Counted from the first letter of the stretch, positions 13,204 to 26,240 are shown. The stretch: 64,000 nucleotides of DNA from Acanthochlamys bracteata (GCA_019914995.1 CM034128.1:10869501-10933500); one strand, 5' to 3'. Numbers and translations: made by a program. Notes: generated from the sequence alone by a model not told the origin.

Positions 13204-13914
13204 GGTATTGGGATGCAGTCTTTGGTCCAGATGATATTTGCTAGATCTTTAGTCACCCACCTCGACTTTGTAAAGAGTATGTAACTTCGTCGACTTTTGG
13301 TTATCTTTTTATGTATGTACAAGTATGTAGTGATGCTCATTGGGGATTTTTACCTTGAGTTTAATGAAGTGCTTGTAGTAGATCTCTTGGCATGCTTATT
13401 GTGAACGATCTAGTGGAAATCTATAATCTTAAGCTGCAGATTTCTGCTAATGTGTTTTGATGTAGTTTAAGCACAGGCATTGAATTTCAAATAACAGAAG
13501 TCCATGCTGTGAGAGGCAGAATTGAGATTTTCTTCTTGTTATATTTACTGTATGGTGTGATACTAGTTTCTTTTTTCATCAAATCAAAAAGGAAAGTGGC
13601 ACAGCAATGATCATAACAAAGTGCTTTGGTAACTTAAGTTACTGACATATGGCATAATGATGCAAGAGATGCTTGTGCAAAAATGATCAAGCATGTATCC
13701 ATCAGAAGTGGATCGCGAAATTTCAAGATGACCAAAAGCTCATAACAGAATGGCATATAATCAACAAATACACTTGCTCAGTTGATCTTACACAACATAC
13801 TACCAGGATATAATGCAACTAGCTTCATAACTAGTTAGCTCTCCTGCCTTATGAACTTCTGCAGAAAGGTTGAAGAACAACTGAAACCTTACATTCCTCT
13901 TTAAAACCATATCT
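13204..13914. other. Convergent 3' flanks of BRK1 and the complex I subunit gene
   Basis: About 700 bases between two stop codons on opposite strands. It must contain both 3' UTRs. No further open frame or repeat stands out. Confidence 0.6.
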
Positions 13915-16084
13915 TCACTCAACATCAAATCCCTTCTCCTGCAACTCTTGTATGACTTCATTCCTCATGCGGAACCAGAGCTTCTGTGCCTCTTGCTCAA
14001 ATTTCTTCGACTGCAGCTGCTTCTGGAGGTTATCAGAATCCTTTTCAGAGTCTATGAAACCTTTGGGTCCGATTGTTGTGCCTAATGAACCTCCACTTTT
14101 GATGAACTCCTCCACAGCCTCTTGATCGCCTGGGTATGGGAACCTCCTGCGCTCATATAAATGAGCCATCTCTTTTTCCTCCTGAACATTATCACCACAA
14201 ACTCAACCACCAAAAGCTTCAAAATCTGCACACTCCATGAAAAAAACAGGCTATGCAAGCAGATAAAATAGCATATTAGATCAAAGCTCACAAAATGTCC
14301 ATTTGAGACAAGAACATTAGATTGTATGAGGAAGCACTTCCTAACTACACTTTTGATTCACTGACAATGATTCAATAATCACTCAAGGTATTTCAATACT
14401 TCTCTATGGAGTACAAAATTCATTTACTGACACTATAAGCAGTTAATCTAAAAATTCCCAAAAGATGGAAGGCAAGAAAGCAACAAGCATAACAAGATAG
14501 GTTCAAGGTAATGCATTCATGCTTGACTAGCAACCATATGAATGAATGCTCTATCATCTTCACAAAGTCAATGAAACAAGTGAAGTTCCATGCTATTAAA
14601 ATTATGTTTTCATAGTTCATTGCTTATCAAAAATATGAAACAAATTAAACTATTAGTTGTCACCTTAAAGTGCTACATGAATGAATAGTTCTATTGTATT
14701 GGAATGTGATGCTGATGTTAGAGGTTCTAAAAGCTGAAAGCTGGTTTTATTGGATTGAATTACATGATGCATATAGCAAAAGCAGGCAGATGGACCTGTA
14801 TAGTAGTTTTCATACCAATATAACTCGAATAATAACAGTTAGAAGGAGGGAATTGCGGATGTACGGACTCTTTTACATACTGAACTGACCAGACCTGCAT
14901 TACGTATGCAGCAAACAAAAGTGACCTATGGGATTGAAACATGTTAGGGGGCTTATTACCTTTAAAGTATCACCCTCACAGCTGATACTAGCACTTCAAA
15001 GAAGAAGGGAAAAAAAAAGGAAAGAGAAAAGTAGACATGAGCTTATATCAATTGGCTAGAAGCCGAACTTCTTGCATGACACTTTCGACAAGCTTAGTTT
15101 TACAATCAAACAAATCCAGGATCAAGCCTCCGCATGCAATCGAGGTATTTTAGCATTTCACATTTGCAATAGTTGCCGGAGGTATCAGACCATAGTAGCA
15201 TAACTTTCATTGTCCATGTCTAGGATCAGACCCAGGTCCTCTACTTAAAAGCTCCACTCCTTGACTCCCAATATATTGGCACAAGCCAGGCTCATTGAAT
15301 AAACACAGCTCTGTTAGAAAGTCCAGCTTATTCCACCACAAAACAAATGTTATGTTGATTCTTCAACAAACGGCACATTGCAATGATAACATAAATAAAT
15401 TCGCATTTCTTAGCAGATAAACGTTTTCAGCTTCATCCAAACACCGTGATCAACCACATCATCTTAGTGCAATCATTTGGCACCATCTGAAGCTTACTTC
15501 ATCATTAACGACCTTTCTCTTCATCGTAATAAAAATTTCTTGCTTGTAAGAACTTACATGAATTAAGCCCTTTCCTGATCTATCATTTAACTTGGGAAAA
15601 CTTAGAAAGAAAATATGTCTTTAATGTAAATGCTGAAATCAAATGCATTAAAATAGAAAACGAATGCAGAATCCATGCACATACTCCATATGCACACTGA
15701 TCATCAGAAAATATCTTCAATAATATTGACTATTAAGAGTTCAATGACGTAAAAACTTCACCTTGGGCCTTGGCTTGAGTGTCCACCAACCGAGTGGAGA
15801 TGTCTCATTCCATAACCAAGCAAGACCAAAGATTGTATAAGTGCAAAGCAAAGCTTTCCCCATCTGCTTCCAGAAGTACAAATCATCTTTTCCTAACCCA
15901 ATTTTCCTGCATCAAAATCACACGAATCAAACATAAATCGAAAGAAAACAAATCCATGAAATGTTTATCCGGTAAATTTCATCACAAAGAAACCATTTTC
16001 ATTAAACTGTAGTAAAAACAAAGAGAAACAGAAAAGTGCTTTAGCTCACTTGAGGAATCTCTGTGCTTTGAAGCCTGCCGCCAT
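13915..16084 (-). CDS. Small mitochondrial complex I membrane subunit, ESSS/NDUFB11-like (plant family)
   Basis: Three exons, 16050-16084, 15762-15906 and 13915-14181, give 148 aa with all frames joining through GT-AG junctions. The protein starts MAAGFKAQRFLKKIGLGKDD, has one hydrophobic segment (about residues 27-44, ALLCTYTIFGLAWLWNE), then SPLGWWTLKPRPKEEKE, HLYERRRFPYPGDQEAVEEF and a charged C-terminal helix ending MRNEVIQELQEKGFDVE. From memory this matches the small plant protein assigned as the ESSS subunit of NADH:ubiquinone oxidoreductase, an accessory single-pass inner-membrane subunit. The family match is a recollection I could not test; the gene itself is clear. Introns 1 (143 bp) and 2 (1.58 kb) look non-coding. 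Confidence 0.75.
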
Positions 16085-16702
16085 CTTCAGTAAATTCTAA
16101 ACCCTAAATCCTTAAAAAATTGAATGAAATTCGTGATGAATTGAACTCGAAATTTAACCCCAGAATGGCTTCTTGTTAATGGAGTTCATCGTCGGGCAGG
16201 AAGGAGAAAGAATAGGTGTGTTAATGGGTTGCTAATGGACTCGAGTAATAGTAGCCGATGTATAAATTCTAGTGGGTTTGGATTTAACCAGCCTATGGAT
16301 TTGCCTTCTACAATGTGGTCTTGTTTTAATTTTTGTTTTTAATTTTTTTTAAACACGAGCATATCAACAATCATGGCAATATATATTACGGGATGATAGA
16401 ATCATAGAAAGAAAACAAATTAACAATCTTTTGAATAGGCTTAATTTCTTTTCATTTCCATCAATCTACTTATCATGAGAAGTAAATTTTATATAATTGA
16501 CAACCATAAAGATTTATTTATTTTACCATTATATTTTTTATCAACATTATTTTTAAGTAAATTTATTTTTTAGAAACTCATTGAATATATTTGACTTACT
16601 GTATTAGATAGTATAACGTCCAAAAATCATATGGTTTAAGAAATTCTTATTTAATTTATTTATTGTTATAGTATGATTTTCCACATTGAATCCAAAATTG
16701 TC

Positions 16703-16893
16703 AGGAACGTTTGAAAGTTTTTTAAAATTAAAAAAATTTAAACGAATTTTTATTTTTTATTTAAATAATAATAAAAAATTTTATTAAGTAAAATTTTTAT
16801 TTTTAATTTTTAAGTAAATTATCTAAATTTATAAAAAAGTATGTATCGAAAATTTTTTAATTCTTTTTTCAGAATAGAATAACAAACGCTCCT
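16703..16893 (+). mobile_element. Short AT-rich hAT-like MITE with 8-bp target duplication
   Basis: 191 bp beginning AGGAACGTTTG and ending CAAACGCTCCT, an 11-bp inverted pair with one mismatch. It is flanked by AAATTGTC (16695-16702) and AAATTGAC (16894-16901), 7 of 8 identical, as expected for hAT-type insertion. The interior is almost pure A/T and has no open frame. Confidence 0.7.
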
Positions 16894-17075
16894 AAATTGA
16901 CTCCAGATTGAGCGAAATAATAAATAACAAAAAAACTATTTCAGCAAAAAAGAAGAATTTGAGGAAGATAAGGTGGCCCATTGGGCCTGCACTTTGTGAG
17001 GTCATCTACAGGCCGCGGGAACCAATAACGAGTTTACGTCAACCAATAACCAGAGCACACGTAATCTTTTCTTAT

Positions 17076-17081
17076 CACGTG
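17076..17081. promoter_or_regulatory. G-box core CACGTG upstream of the bHLH gene
   Basis: CACGTG about 540 bases before the start codon, within a less AT-rich stretch that also has two ACACGT cores nearby. bHLH and bZIP proteins bind this core; regulation here is inferred. Confidence 0.3.
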
Positions 17082-17622
17082 CAAACAAATAAAGCTTCAT
17101 CCGCACCGTTAATCAACCAACACGTTATCCTTCTTCTCTTCTCAAAACCAGTAAGCAAATGCGGGCTGATCTAATCAATATAAGCCGTTCATTTAAAGGC
17201 ACCATAAAATTTAACCGTCTTGATGAACGGGTCAGATCTGTTTTCCTCCAGCTCTTACCGCTTCCACACAGTTATAGCAGCGTGTGGAAGACTCGCATGG
17301 CTGGGGAGGTATATATGTATATATGGTGGGTTAACGAAGATTCATATATATATATTTTTTATTAGTTTGGCGCTGGTTGCTATACATCCTGGAAACAAAT
17401 TTCCCGATTTATTCGAGATTTCAGAATTTTGTTCTACACGCAATCTCGATCTTGTTGGCGAAACGATAATCTTTTGACCATTCATGTAGTTGAATTGGTT
17501 CTTGTGGTAGGGATTTCGGTATTGAATTGATTTCCATTTTTTCTCGATTTTTTTCCCTTCTTTTGGGATTTTGATCGGAATCGCTGTAATTTGGAGCCAT
17601 TGAACGGTTTCAGTCCGGAGAA

Positions 17623-19462
17623 ATGACGTCGGAGATATCGGAGTTTTTTATCGATGATGTTGGATCTGATGGCGAGCTGAACCGAGCTCTACAGAGTTTT
17701 CAGGGGCCGTTGCCTTCGATCAGGTACAGATTTTTTGGTTTTTAAAAGGTGCTGAGATCTAGATTAGAATAAGTTTGTTTATTGCTAATTCTTGGTCTGA
17801 GTAGTTTGATGGATTGGTTTCTTCCATTTTTTTGGTTCTGCACTTTGCTTTTATCGGGATTAGGGAGCACTGATGGTTTTTCAGTGAAAATCTGGCAGCT
17901 TAGACGTTGTGGATGGGGAATACGGAGATACCTTCAGTACTGAGCTGATTAACCCAAGAAAAAGGTGAACTGAATTTTATATGTTGTTTTTGTTGAAAGT
18001 ATGATCTGGACTTAGATTACTTTTAACTGATTTTGTTCACTTCTATTGTCAAATCTGTCGCTCTCGCTTAGTTGCACTTAGTATCGAATTAATTATATGT
18101 GAGCATTTTTTGTCGGTGCTTGGTATGAGCAGATCCAACTGCTCAATTTTTTCTTTTAGCAGAATTCTTTTGACAAGTTGTTATCTGCAGTAAAAAATAA
18201 CTATATAGTAATGTGTACTCTGTATTATAACACTTTGTGGCGGTATCACATGGTCTTGGCTTCTTAAAGTTGGATTAAATTTTGCTTTGTGGTTGGCTAG
18301 TGTTGAGTTTACCGGGTTAGATATTTGTTTGTATTGTCTTTGTTTTTACGATCATTTTAGGTTTTTTCTTTTGGGCTACTTTGGTGAAATGATGATGGTG
18401 GTGTTATATTTCAGTAAAAGTCATGTTTAATGTACATATGCAGTTTATTTCACTAGATGCTTGTTGCGAATGTACATTTGCATTTTATTTGCTAATTTCT
18501 CCTTAAATATTTGATTATTTTAAAAGCAGCATTGAACATTTCATTCTCTTGAATTTTCAGAGGAAGGGAAGAGCCCTCCACCAAGTCTAAAGCATGCCGT
18601 GAAAAGATGCGCCGCAATAGGTTGAATGATAGGTATGCTGTAAGTATTGAGAATTTGTGGTTGCATATGCTTTTGAAGCTTTTTGTGTTTTACAGTTAGC
18701 GGAACATGCAACATTTGTCTTTATTCAAATGCTTACTCAGGTTCTCAGAATTGAGCTCTGTCCTCAAACCAGGCCGATCTAATAAGTCTGATAAAGCAAG
18801 CATTTTAAGTGATGCAACTCAGCTGTTGATGCAATTGAAATGTGAAGCAGATGAATTGAAGGAATTAAACGGAAAGCTTGTGGAGTCAATTAAAGATTTG
18901 AAGGTTTGTGCCTTCTGAATATATGTACTGAAATAAACCAACTTCTGCTGCAATATTGTTTTTTGAAATTATGTATTATGTTTTTGGGTTCCTATGCAAA
19001 TGATTTTGACATTTGAAGAATCACATAGGGTCTTATGGTATGGACAGTAGTTGGATTATTATTGCATTTATGAACGTCCTGATTGGACGGCGGAGTTCAA
19101 TATCATAAGTTAATACAAGATGCCAATTTTTACTTTTGAGTGTTTTCTGAGTTGTCCTAATGTTTCTGCATTAGGAGGAGAAAAATGAGCTTCGAGATGA
19201 GAAGATTAGGTTAAAGGCGGAGAAGGAGACATTGGAGCAGCAGGTGAAGCTGATGGCGATGCCTCCCACAGGCTTGGTTCCTCACCCGGTCATGCCTTGT
19301 CCTGTACCTGCTGGTCAGGCTTTCGCTTCACAGGATAAAGCTCATGCTAACAAGACAGGATCCACCTTTACTCCACTCCCCAGTTTGCCCATGTACTGCT
19401 GGTTGTCTCCCACTGTTGCGGATACTACTCAAGATGCCAAGCTATGGCCGCCTAACGCATAG
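17623..19462 (+). CDS. bHLH transcription factor, group IVc (ILR3-like)
   Basis: Nuclear transcription factor of the group that in Arabidopsis (ILR3, bHLH34, bHLH104, bHLH115) controls iron-deficiency responses. Exons 17623-17723, 17899-17964, 18561-18632, 18741-18903, 19175-19462 give 229 aa. The basic region is KSKACREKMRRNRLNDRF with the E-box-contacting Glu; the helix-loop-helix is split over exons 3 and 4 and followed by a leucine-zipper-like coiled coil (LKEEKNELRDEKIRLKAEKE) and a Pro-rich tail ending TTQDAKLWPPNA, the group IVc style of ending. The N-terminal acidic segment (MTSEISEFFIDDVG) is divergent. Exon 2 must use the weaker of two acceptors to stay open (see findings). The gene converges on the metallo-beta-lactamase gene, stop to stop 324 bases. 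Confidence 0.92.
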
Positions 19463-19786
19463 CTCAAATCTTCCATCTACCATAGTTTACTTAGCCTGTT
19501 GTTTCTAAGAGATGTTAAGCAGCTGCCTCAATTCTTTGGAGGCCGGAAATTGTGTCTGTGTCATTTTTCAGTGACATGAGAAAGTTCGAAGACGTTTCTG
19601 GAGTAGCTCAAAATGTGAAATTGTTGAAGTAGCTGAAGACGTGTTTGGAAATAGCTCGTATTCTGATTGTCTAGTAAACGATATATAACAACAAACGTTG
19701 CTATGAGTTCTACTAAGTGCTAGCTAACCTTCACGACTATACTGTTGGAGAGTAAATCTGCAAATACTGAATTATGGTTCTGGTGA

Positions 19787-22394
19787 CTAAACACGAGCTC
19801 TCTGTTTACTATCTAAGAAAGTCTTCAGAGCAATGTTTTTGTCTTTGTTATCTCTGAACTCAGCTCTCCTTCCATGACCTGCGAGTAAATCATATCAAAT
19901 TCCTCAGATAAAGAACGTGAGCGAGAAGTGTTGGGGTATTTTTGGAGCAACTAGAATTTAAAATGGGATTATCTTCATAAGCTTGTTCATTGGCAGAATA
20001 TAAAAGAAAAACTCACCAGGTAAGATCCATTTGAAGTCCAAATCCAGCAGCTTCCTCACGCTTTCAAGTTGCATATTGACTGACAGCCAGAATACGTAAG
20101 GCAAAACATTAGTGGAGAAACTACGAACACACTGATCTCATTACTATAGAAAATCATACCTGAGACCTTGTTATATCTCTCAAAAATACTGAATTCCAGC
20201 ATTTCTGATTTAGCAAAATGATCTCCAGTGAACAACACCTTTAGAGGTTTGTAGTACAAACAAACTGAACCCTGCCAACAAGAGTTTGCTAAAGTATGAG
20301 CCCTGGTAATGGTAATAACTTTGTGCAGTACAAACTAAAGACAGTGATATCCTTTCTGTTAGATCCTCAAATCTGGAGCTTTTATAACATTTAAATTTTG
20401 TATCAGATATGGAAACTGCTGAATGAACCATTTCGAACTTCGGTTAACTTACTTCTGTATGGCCTGGTGTGTGAATCAGCTCAAAGTCTGAACCAATGCT
20501 CCATGGTCCGCTGCCTTGGAGTTGGACCTCTACATCCTCAGTAGATCTTTCAATCTGGAGAAAGCATGCACACTTAGTATGTAGCAAACTAAAATATTAA
20601 TACAGGTAACACCTAAGACAGTTCCTTATATGTAATCTAATGGATTCATTCATGAACAAACTGATGTCTTTAGTTACATGAACAAACCCTTCTCATCATC
20701 AACCACAATTTCTCTAATGTTATTGATAACTTCAAGAAAATAAATACTTCACCGGATCTAAGAAGAACACTTACATCTCCTGAGTGAAGAATTCTCTCGC
20801 ATCCAAACCGCTTGGCCCACTTGTCATGTTCTCCTACATCATCCCTGTTAACAAAGGATTCCAGAAATTTAACTAAAGAAAATTTATCACATGACCAGAA
20901 AGGAGAAAGTTACTGAGTCGCTAACTTGTGAGTCAGGAACATGTGCCGTACTCCGCCATGCATCTCAATTTTGCGTGCTAAGATCTCAGTAAACCTGGGA
21001 CTGCAATAAATAGGAACCAGTCACAAAAGAAACAAATATAAATTTCTGGTCAAAGCTGGTCTTTGTGCATGTGTCATGTGATGGTAAAGGTAGATCCTTG
21101 CAACAATTAGGATGTGCATACATTTTACTCACTGAAGTTTCTTGTGTTTGTCCTTTGAAGACAGTGTTCAGTGGCTTTATTATAATTTAGTGCATTGGAA
21201 TTGGTAAACTTAAATGTTCATCAGGTTCCAAGAAAAGTTGCTTTTAGAAATGGAAAAACTTTTATTCTAAATTGTATGCATATAAGAAGCATTCCACAAG
21301 TTCCATCAATACTAAATTTCCTTTTCAGAAATGTATAAGGCCTGAATTTATACGGGAATTGCTGATTAAAATACAGAAACTGAAGTCACCTGTCGACGAG
21401 TATGTTGCCATCAGGGTGAACAACGAGATAAGAAGCTGCTCCGAAGGATCTTTCTGAGTGAAAACCACAATGGTAGACACCCTGGATAACCAACAATTTC
21501 ATCATAAATCATACTTTGAAATTCTTAAAAGTTGCACAAAGCGATTACACAAGCTTGAAAACATTAAGGCGTGTTGCATATTCACATCAAGACATGAATG
21601 CGAAACAGAGAGTTAATTACCACTACATGATCCAGTTACAAACATTGCACAACAATTCAAAATGGTGATCGAAGTTTATATACATACCGGAAGCTTTTCT
21701 TCATCTATGGGAAGAGGGAACATCTTCTGCACCTCCTTAATCTCCTTGGGCGGTTTCTCAGTATGAATCGAAGCGGTTGGACAGGCAAGTAACGCCTGCA
21801 AAATAGCCCGTAGACAGTTCAAATCATGCAAAATTAATTTTCAAATCCAATACAATCAACAAGAGTTTAAGATTTTTTGGGAGGATCAAACAACTGCGTT
21901 TCCTGAAATTCATGAAAGAGAATACGAATATAACCTGGAGTGCAAGAATTCGTCCTTCCTGAGAACTGGGCTGCTTGGTTACTGCTGACTGACAATCAAC
22001 CAGCGTAAAGGTTTCCTATTCCAAAAAAGAACAATCTTTCAGCTTGAAAAAACTTGAATTCTAAAATCAAGTAATAGAAACCCAGGTATTAATCAGCTAC
22101 CGGAGCCATCCATCGGCAAGTATCGCAGTCAATGCATGTGTGATCTGAAAAACTAAAGCCGGTTAAACTACATACATAAACTACGAAAAGCAATCAACAG
22201 AAGCCTTGGTTTATCTACTTGCCTACGAAGAATTCACCCTCCACGTTCTGCGGCCGCCGTGTCCGGCGAGCTCCAGCGTCCGCAACCATGTCTGCCCGAA
22301 CTACAACCGATTTTCGTCGACTGTTCCGTGCAGCAAATGAGTTTTTAGGGTAGCTGAAAAGTATCGAGAATAGAACTGTTTCCTTCAAGGCCAT
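19787..22394 (-). CDS. Plastid ferredoxin-like / metallo-beta-lactamase fold protein
   Basis: Eleven exons: 22223-22394, 22101-22144, 21935-22015, 21688-21795, 21390-21481, 20926-21000, 20775-20844, 20453-20554, 20160-20271, 20017-20079, 19787-19878; 336 aa. The first ~36 residues (basic, Ser-rich, ending VVVRAD) look like a plastid transit peptide. Next comes a short ferredoxin-like segment, CIDCDTC at about 61-67, then the hydrolase domain: LTHKDDVGEH near 188-197, HTPGHTEGSV, FTGDH and ILPGHGRR supply the usual metal ligands, with Asp replacing the second His of the first motif. From memory Arabidopsis At4g33540 has this architecture. The substrate is unknown. Intron 1 has a GC donor. Confidence 0.9.
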
Positions 22395-23197
22395 GCTGCA
22401 AGCTTCTTGCTGAGAGGAAGAGTAATAACTGTTGATGAGTTCTCTGTTTCGAAATTTATCGTCGTTGTTGTTGCAGAGAACACGTTTAAGAAGAAGAGAA
22501 AACCATGACGTCTGTTTTCATGGACTTGTGTCAGGCTACTACCTTCGGTGTCTACATCTCTAGAGTGCCTGTGGATGAAGTACTGCCATATCGAACTGAA
22601 GACGAGAAGTCATGAACAAAATCAAACTTGGTTGGCTGGTTGGATAAATTAAAATCCATAAAACTGGAATAGTTCGTATGATAAATTGTTAGATTTAAGA
22701 ATTAGGAATACTCGGTGGTGCTTAAAATAATTTTTTTATAATTAATTATTTAAGAAAATGAAATTATATTTTTAACTAAATAATAAAATTTATAGATATA
22801 AATTTTTAGTTTGTACTACTCAGCCTCAGTGGCTTCGTAATTTAAAAAAATTATGGAGATAAAAATTTTTCTTTTTTCTCCCTCTATCGATAGGAATAAG
22901 TTCAGAAAAGAAGCACCCCAAACGCTCTAAAACAACACCGAAAAGTCCTGATTTCTGTGAAATATAGTAACATTTGTCAGCAAACTTTTTGCAACAGTTC
23001 AAAGTAATGCTTGGAATATAGAATGGTATACAACACACTGTTCAGAACTTTCACACGTACTTGAAACTATATGAAAACAGCATTCTACTTGTTATAGCAG
23101 AACTACAATGATTGAAAGGTCAACTATACTGCAAAATTCATACATTACTACAAACGAGGAGGAAAAATTATACAGACGCTCGGAAGTGCAGTGCAAA
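22395..23197. other. Spacer between two minus-strand genes
   Basis: 800 bases covering the promoter and leader of the metallo-beta-lactamase gene and the 3' UTR of the FEY-like gene. Positions 22,690-22,930 are AT-rich and end with CCCAAACGCTCT, resembling one end of the MITE-like family; no target duplication could be defined. Confidence 0.5.
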
Positions 23198-26100
23198 CTA
23201 TTGGTTTCTGTCATGACCATAACGGCATTGGATTTCTTCTCCTTGTAAAAGTTTCTCTAGAGCATCAGGAGGTAGCCCAATCAACTCTATAGTCTTTGTC
23301 CATATATCCTGTGAAGTTTCTAAATTATGGGCTTCTTCAGACGCATTCATTGGACGGCAATCATGTGAGATGAACGCACAAACAGGCCACTCATCAGCCT
23401 TTAGTACTCCAGTGTAGTCATGGATTTGCGGATCTGTTGCAGTAAATAGAGTGCTTCTAGATCCTGCATTTGGTCACATAGTAGCAAGTATATTACACTT
23501 GGACTCATAAGAACAGGAAGATCCTATTGAGGTAATAAATGGATGGTCCTGACCTTCCTGTGCATCAAATATGAAGTAGGGTATTAGATGATAAGCAGCT
23601 ATTACAGTCTTCGGTAGATCCCGTGCCTGCATATGTTGACAAGGAAAACGCACACATTCATCACTTAGTATGTCAATCTGAATACTCTTTTACTTTATAG
23701 TAACTAGTGACTTGCAATTTGAACTATTAGAAAGCTAGCCTGATCAGTTTAGTGTGCCATCACATGAAACACAAGGTAACATTGTAAGCACTATACACAT
23801 GTTTGATTTGAGATATATAAATATGCCACACAAACACACGTCCAAAATTAGAGTCCAAGTACAATGGATATTTTGTACTCCTATACTGAACGGATATGCT
23901 TTGGAAACATAGTAGATAACCACGGCGGTCTAGAGTATATAGATTACAACAGGATACAACTGGATACTCACAACATTTGTGTGGACGATTCCAGGAGAAA
24001 CACAAACAACACTTATCCCAGCTTCAGCAGGAATTCGCTTTTGAAGGAAGCTGCTAAATTTTACCTGACAAAAAAGCCACTGTTATTTGAAAGCCGACAC
24101 AGAATTTGAAGGATTCATGGCAACAACTGTACTAAGCAATACTGGTTGAAGAATTTTACTTGAACATATGGGAGATCATCAATATTGACAATGGATGTTT
24201 AACAAAATTTCATGAGACAAGAGAGTATGGACTTCAATATGGAGCAAAGTACCTGTGCCAACTTACTACTACAATATCCTGCTAAACTGGAATACTTTCG
24301 TTTGCCAGATGTAAAGTTCAAGTCTTCACTGTCAGCAAACCCTACAAAATGCATCTAACAAGCAAAACACAAGAATCAATTCACAGAAATTGGTAACTAA
24401 CATCTTCGATAGCCTAATTAGCTTAACCGAGAATACTGGAAGGACTTACAATGGAGTTCACGTTTATGATTCTACTTGGAGATGCTCTTAAAAGAGAAGG
24501 TAATAGCAATAACGAGAGTAATGCAGGAGCCAAATGATTAACTTGCAAATGTTCTTCGTAACCATCCTTTGAGAAGCGTTGAGGCTCTAGAAAAAAAAAA
24601 AAAGTCACTTTCTGCTACTACGGCACAGCAGGTGGCAGGTCTTTTCATTGATAACCTTTTGAAGGAGATGTTACAACAACTAAATGTTCGATTCACAGTC
24701 ACAATATCATTAAATGGTGAGATAATTAGCAAGACAGGCACAAACACCCTTATAATTTTAGATAAAAGTGTACAGTGGAGCTTGCTGACTCCTGGTGGCA
24801 ACAAAGCATGGAAACTTCTTGGGAGGTGCTTTGTCCATGTTAGACAAAGCTATCAGATGTGCATAGGAAGCTTCGTCGCTGTGTCCATCATCCGGCACTT
24901 CATACTCATGTTGGACACACTAAAATACCTTGAGACGCATTTCAACAATCAATAGCAGAAGACGGTTATTTGATGATTACTTTTATGTTATCAAGATATT
25001 TATTTGAAATGCAAAATACTTAATTAAGTTTAATCGCAGTCATAAAGTTAAGGTAAAAGCTGATCCAAACCTCCAATAGCAAAAATGCCAGCATTATTGA
25101 TCAGAGCATGCAAAGGTTCCATACGTGCATTCCAAACTTCAGAAAACCTAACAACAGAGTTGAGAGATAGAAGATCCAGCTCCATCACCTTGAAATATCC
25201 ACAATTTCAACCATTTCAGTCAATAGGCAGTTAAATATATAAGTTAAATAAACATTAAGTCCTTTTAGTTATGTTATAATTCTTGCTGGAGATAACATCA
25301 ATTTCAATATTAAATTTTCATGGTTCTTCACAAAACTGATCATAGCATTCATAATAGGTCCATCCATAGATGACAGAAAGCACATATAGTAATCAGCATA
25401 TACCTCAACATTGAGAGGTCGCCCTAAATCCGTCTGCCACTTCTGAATCATGTCGTGTGCTACTTTTGTTCTCCTCACAGCCATGACAACATGTCCTCCA
25501 GCCTGTGCAAGTTGCCTGCTCCATTCCAAATAAGAAGTTATAAAAAGTTTTTTTTCTTATTATTATTTTTTTAAAGTAGATAAAAAGAGAAACGTCAAGT
25601 ATAAGGCTTCAACATGCCAGTATGCAAGATATACAGATCAGTCCCACTGAGTCCAAAACCGAAACCTTAAATCTAAGATAACACCATGTGCATAATCTTG
25701 AGTAAGAGATCACATTAGATGTCTTAAATTACCAATTTCGGCTAACATAGCACTAATCCCCTCTGCAATGAATCAATCTGTAAGCTAACTTTTCTATTAT
25801 GCCGATTAATACTAAAATTCAAAAGAAAAAGAGGGGAAAAAATAATCAACCTAGAAACGAGAAAATCAGCAGCTCCATTCAACCAAAGACTACATGTAAA
25901 GGCTCAATTGGAAGAATTATCATAATCGCAAAACTAAAGTGGAAAAAAGATCCAATTTCATGAAAGAGAAGTACTTTTACCTAGCAATCTCAGTACCAAT
26001 TCCGCTTGTAGCGCCAGTGACAATAAATGTAGTGGAATCAAGTGGAGGGAGCTGAATTGGGTTCTCCAGATTGCTCGCTGCAATACGCTGGAACAAGAAC

Positions 26101-26240
26101 TCTCCGATTATACCACACCACCCCCGTGCCCATTCAATCCAACCCAATCCTTCCTTTTTCTTCCGCGCCACCAATCCCAGTTCTTCTCCACCATTACTGC
26201 TCGTACCATTACATACTGAACTAGAACAAGGAGAGTCCAT
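23198..26240 (-). CDS. FEY: Short-chain dehydrogenase/reductase, FOREVER YOUNG type
   Basis: Oxidoreductase of the FEY family, required in Arabidopsis for shoot-apex and leaf-primordium development. Eight exons: 25981-26240, 25404-25515, 25071-25188, 24450-24586, 24253-24354, 23972-24064, 23554-23626, 23198-23463; 386 aa. The N-terminal stretch KKKEGLGWIEWARGW is characteristic of FEY, followed by the NAD(P)-binding TGATSGIG (about 76-83), LINNAG, the catalytic YCSSK, and the FEY-specific tail EGSRSTLF ... KLLQGEEIQCRYG. The ATG at 26240 is the first in-frame one; the frame upstream has no ATG. Intron 1 ends in a tandem acceptor (GAGCAG); using CAG gives the family-conserved ARQLAQAG. Confidence 0.93.

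Larger units (their letters stand above)
16085..17622. other. Intergenic region, two divergent promoters and a MITE
   Basis: 1.5 kb between the start codons of the complex I subunit gene (minus) and the bHLH gene (plus). It contains the MITE-like insertion at 16703-16893, a G-box at 17076-17081, and, from about 17,330, AT-repeat sequence that may be the leader or core promoter of the bHLH gene. Small open frames here look like chance. Confidence 0.6.
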
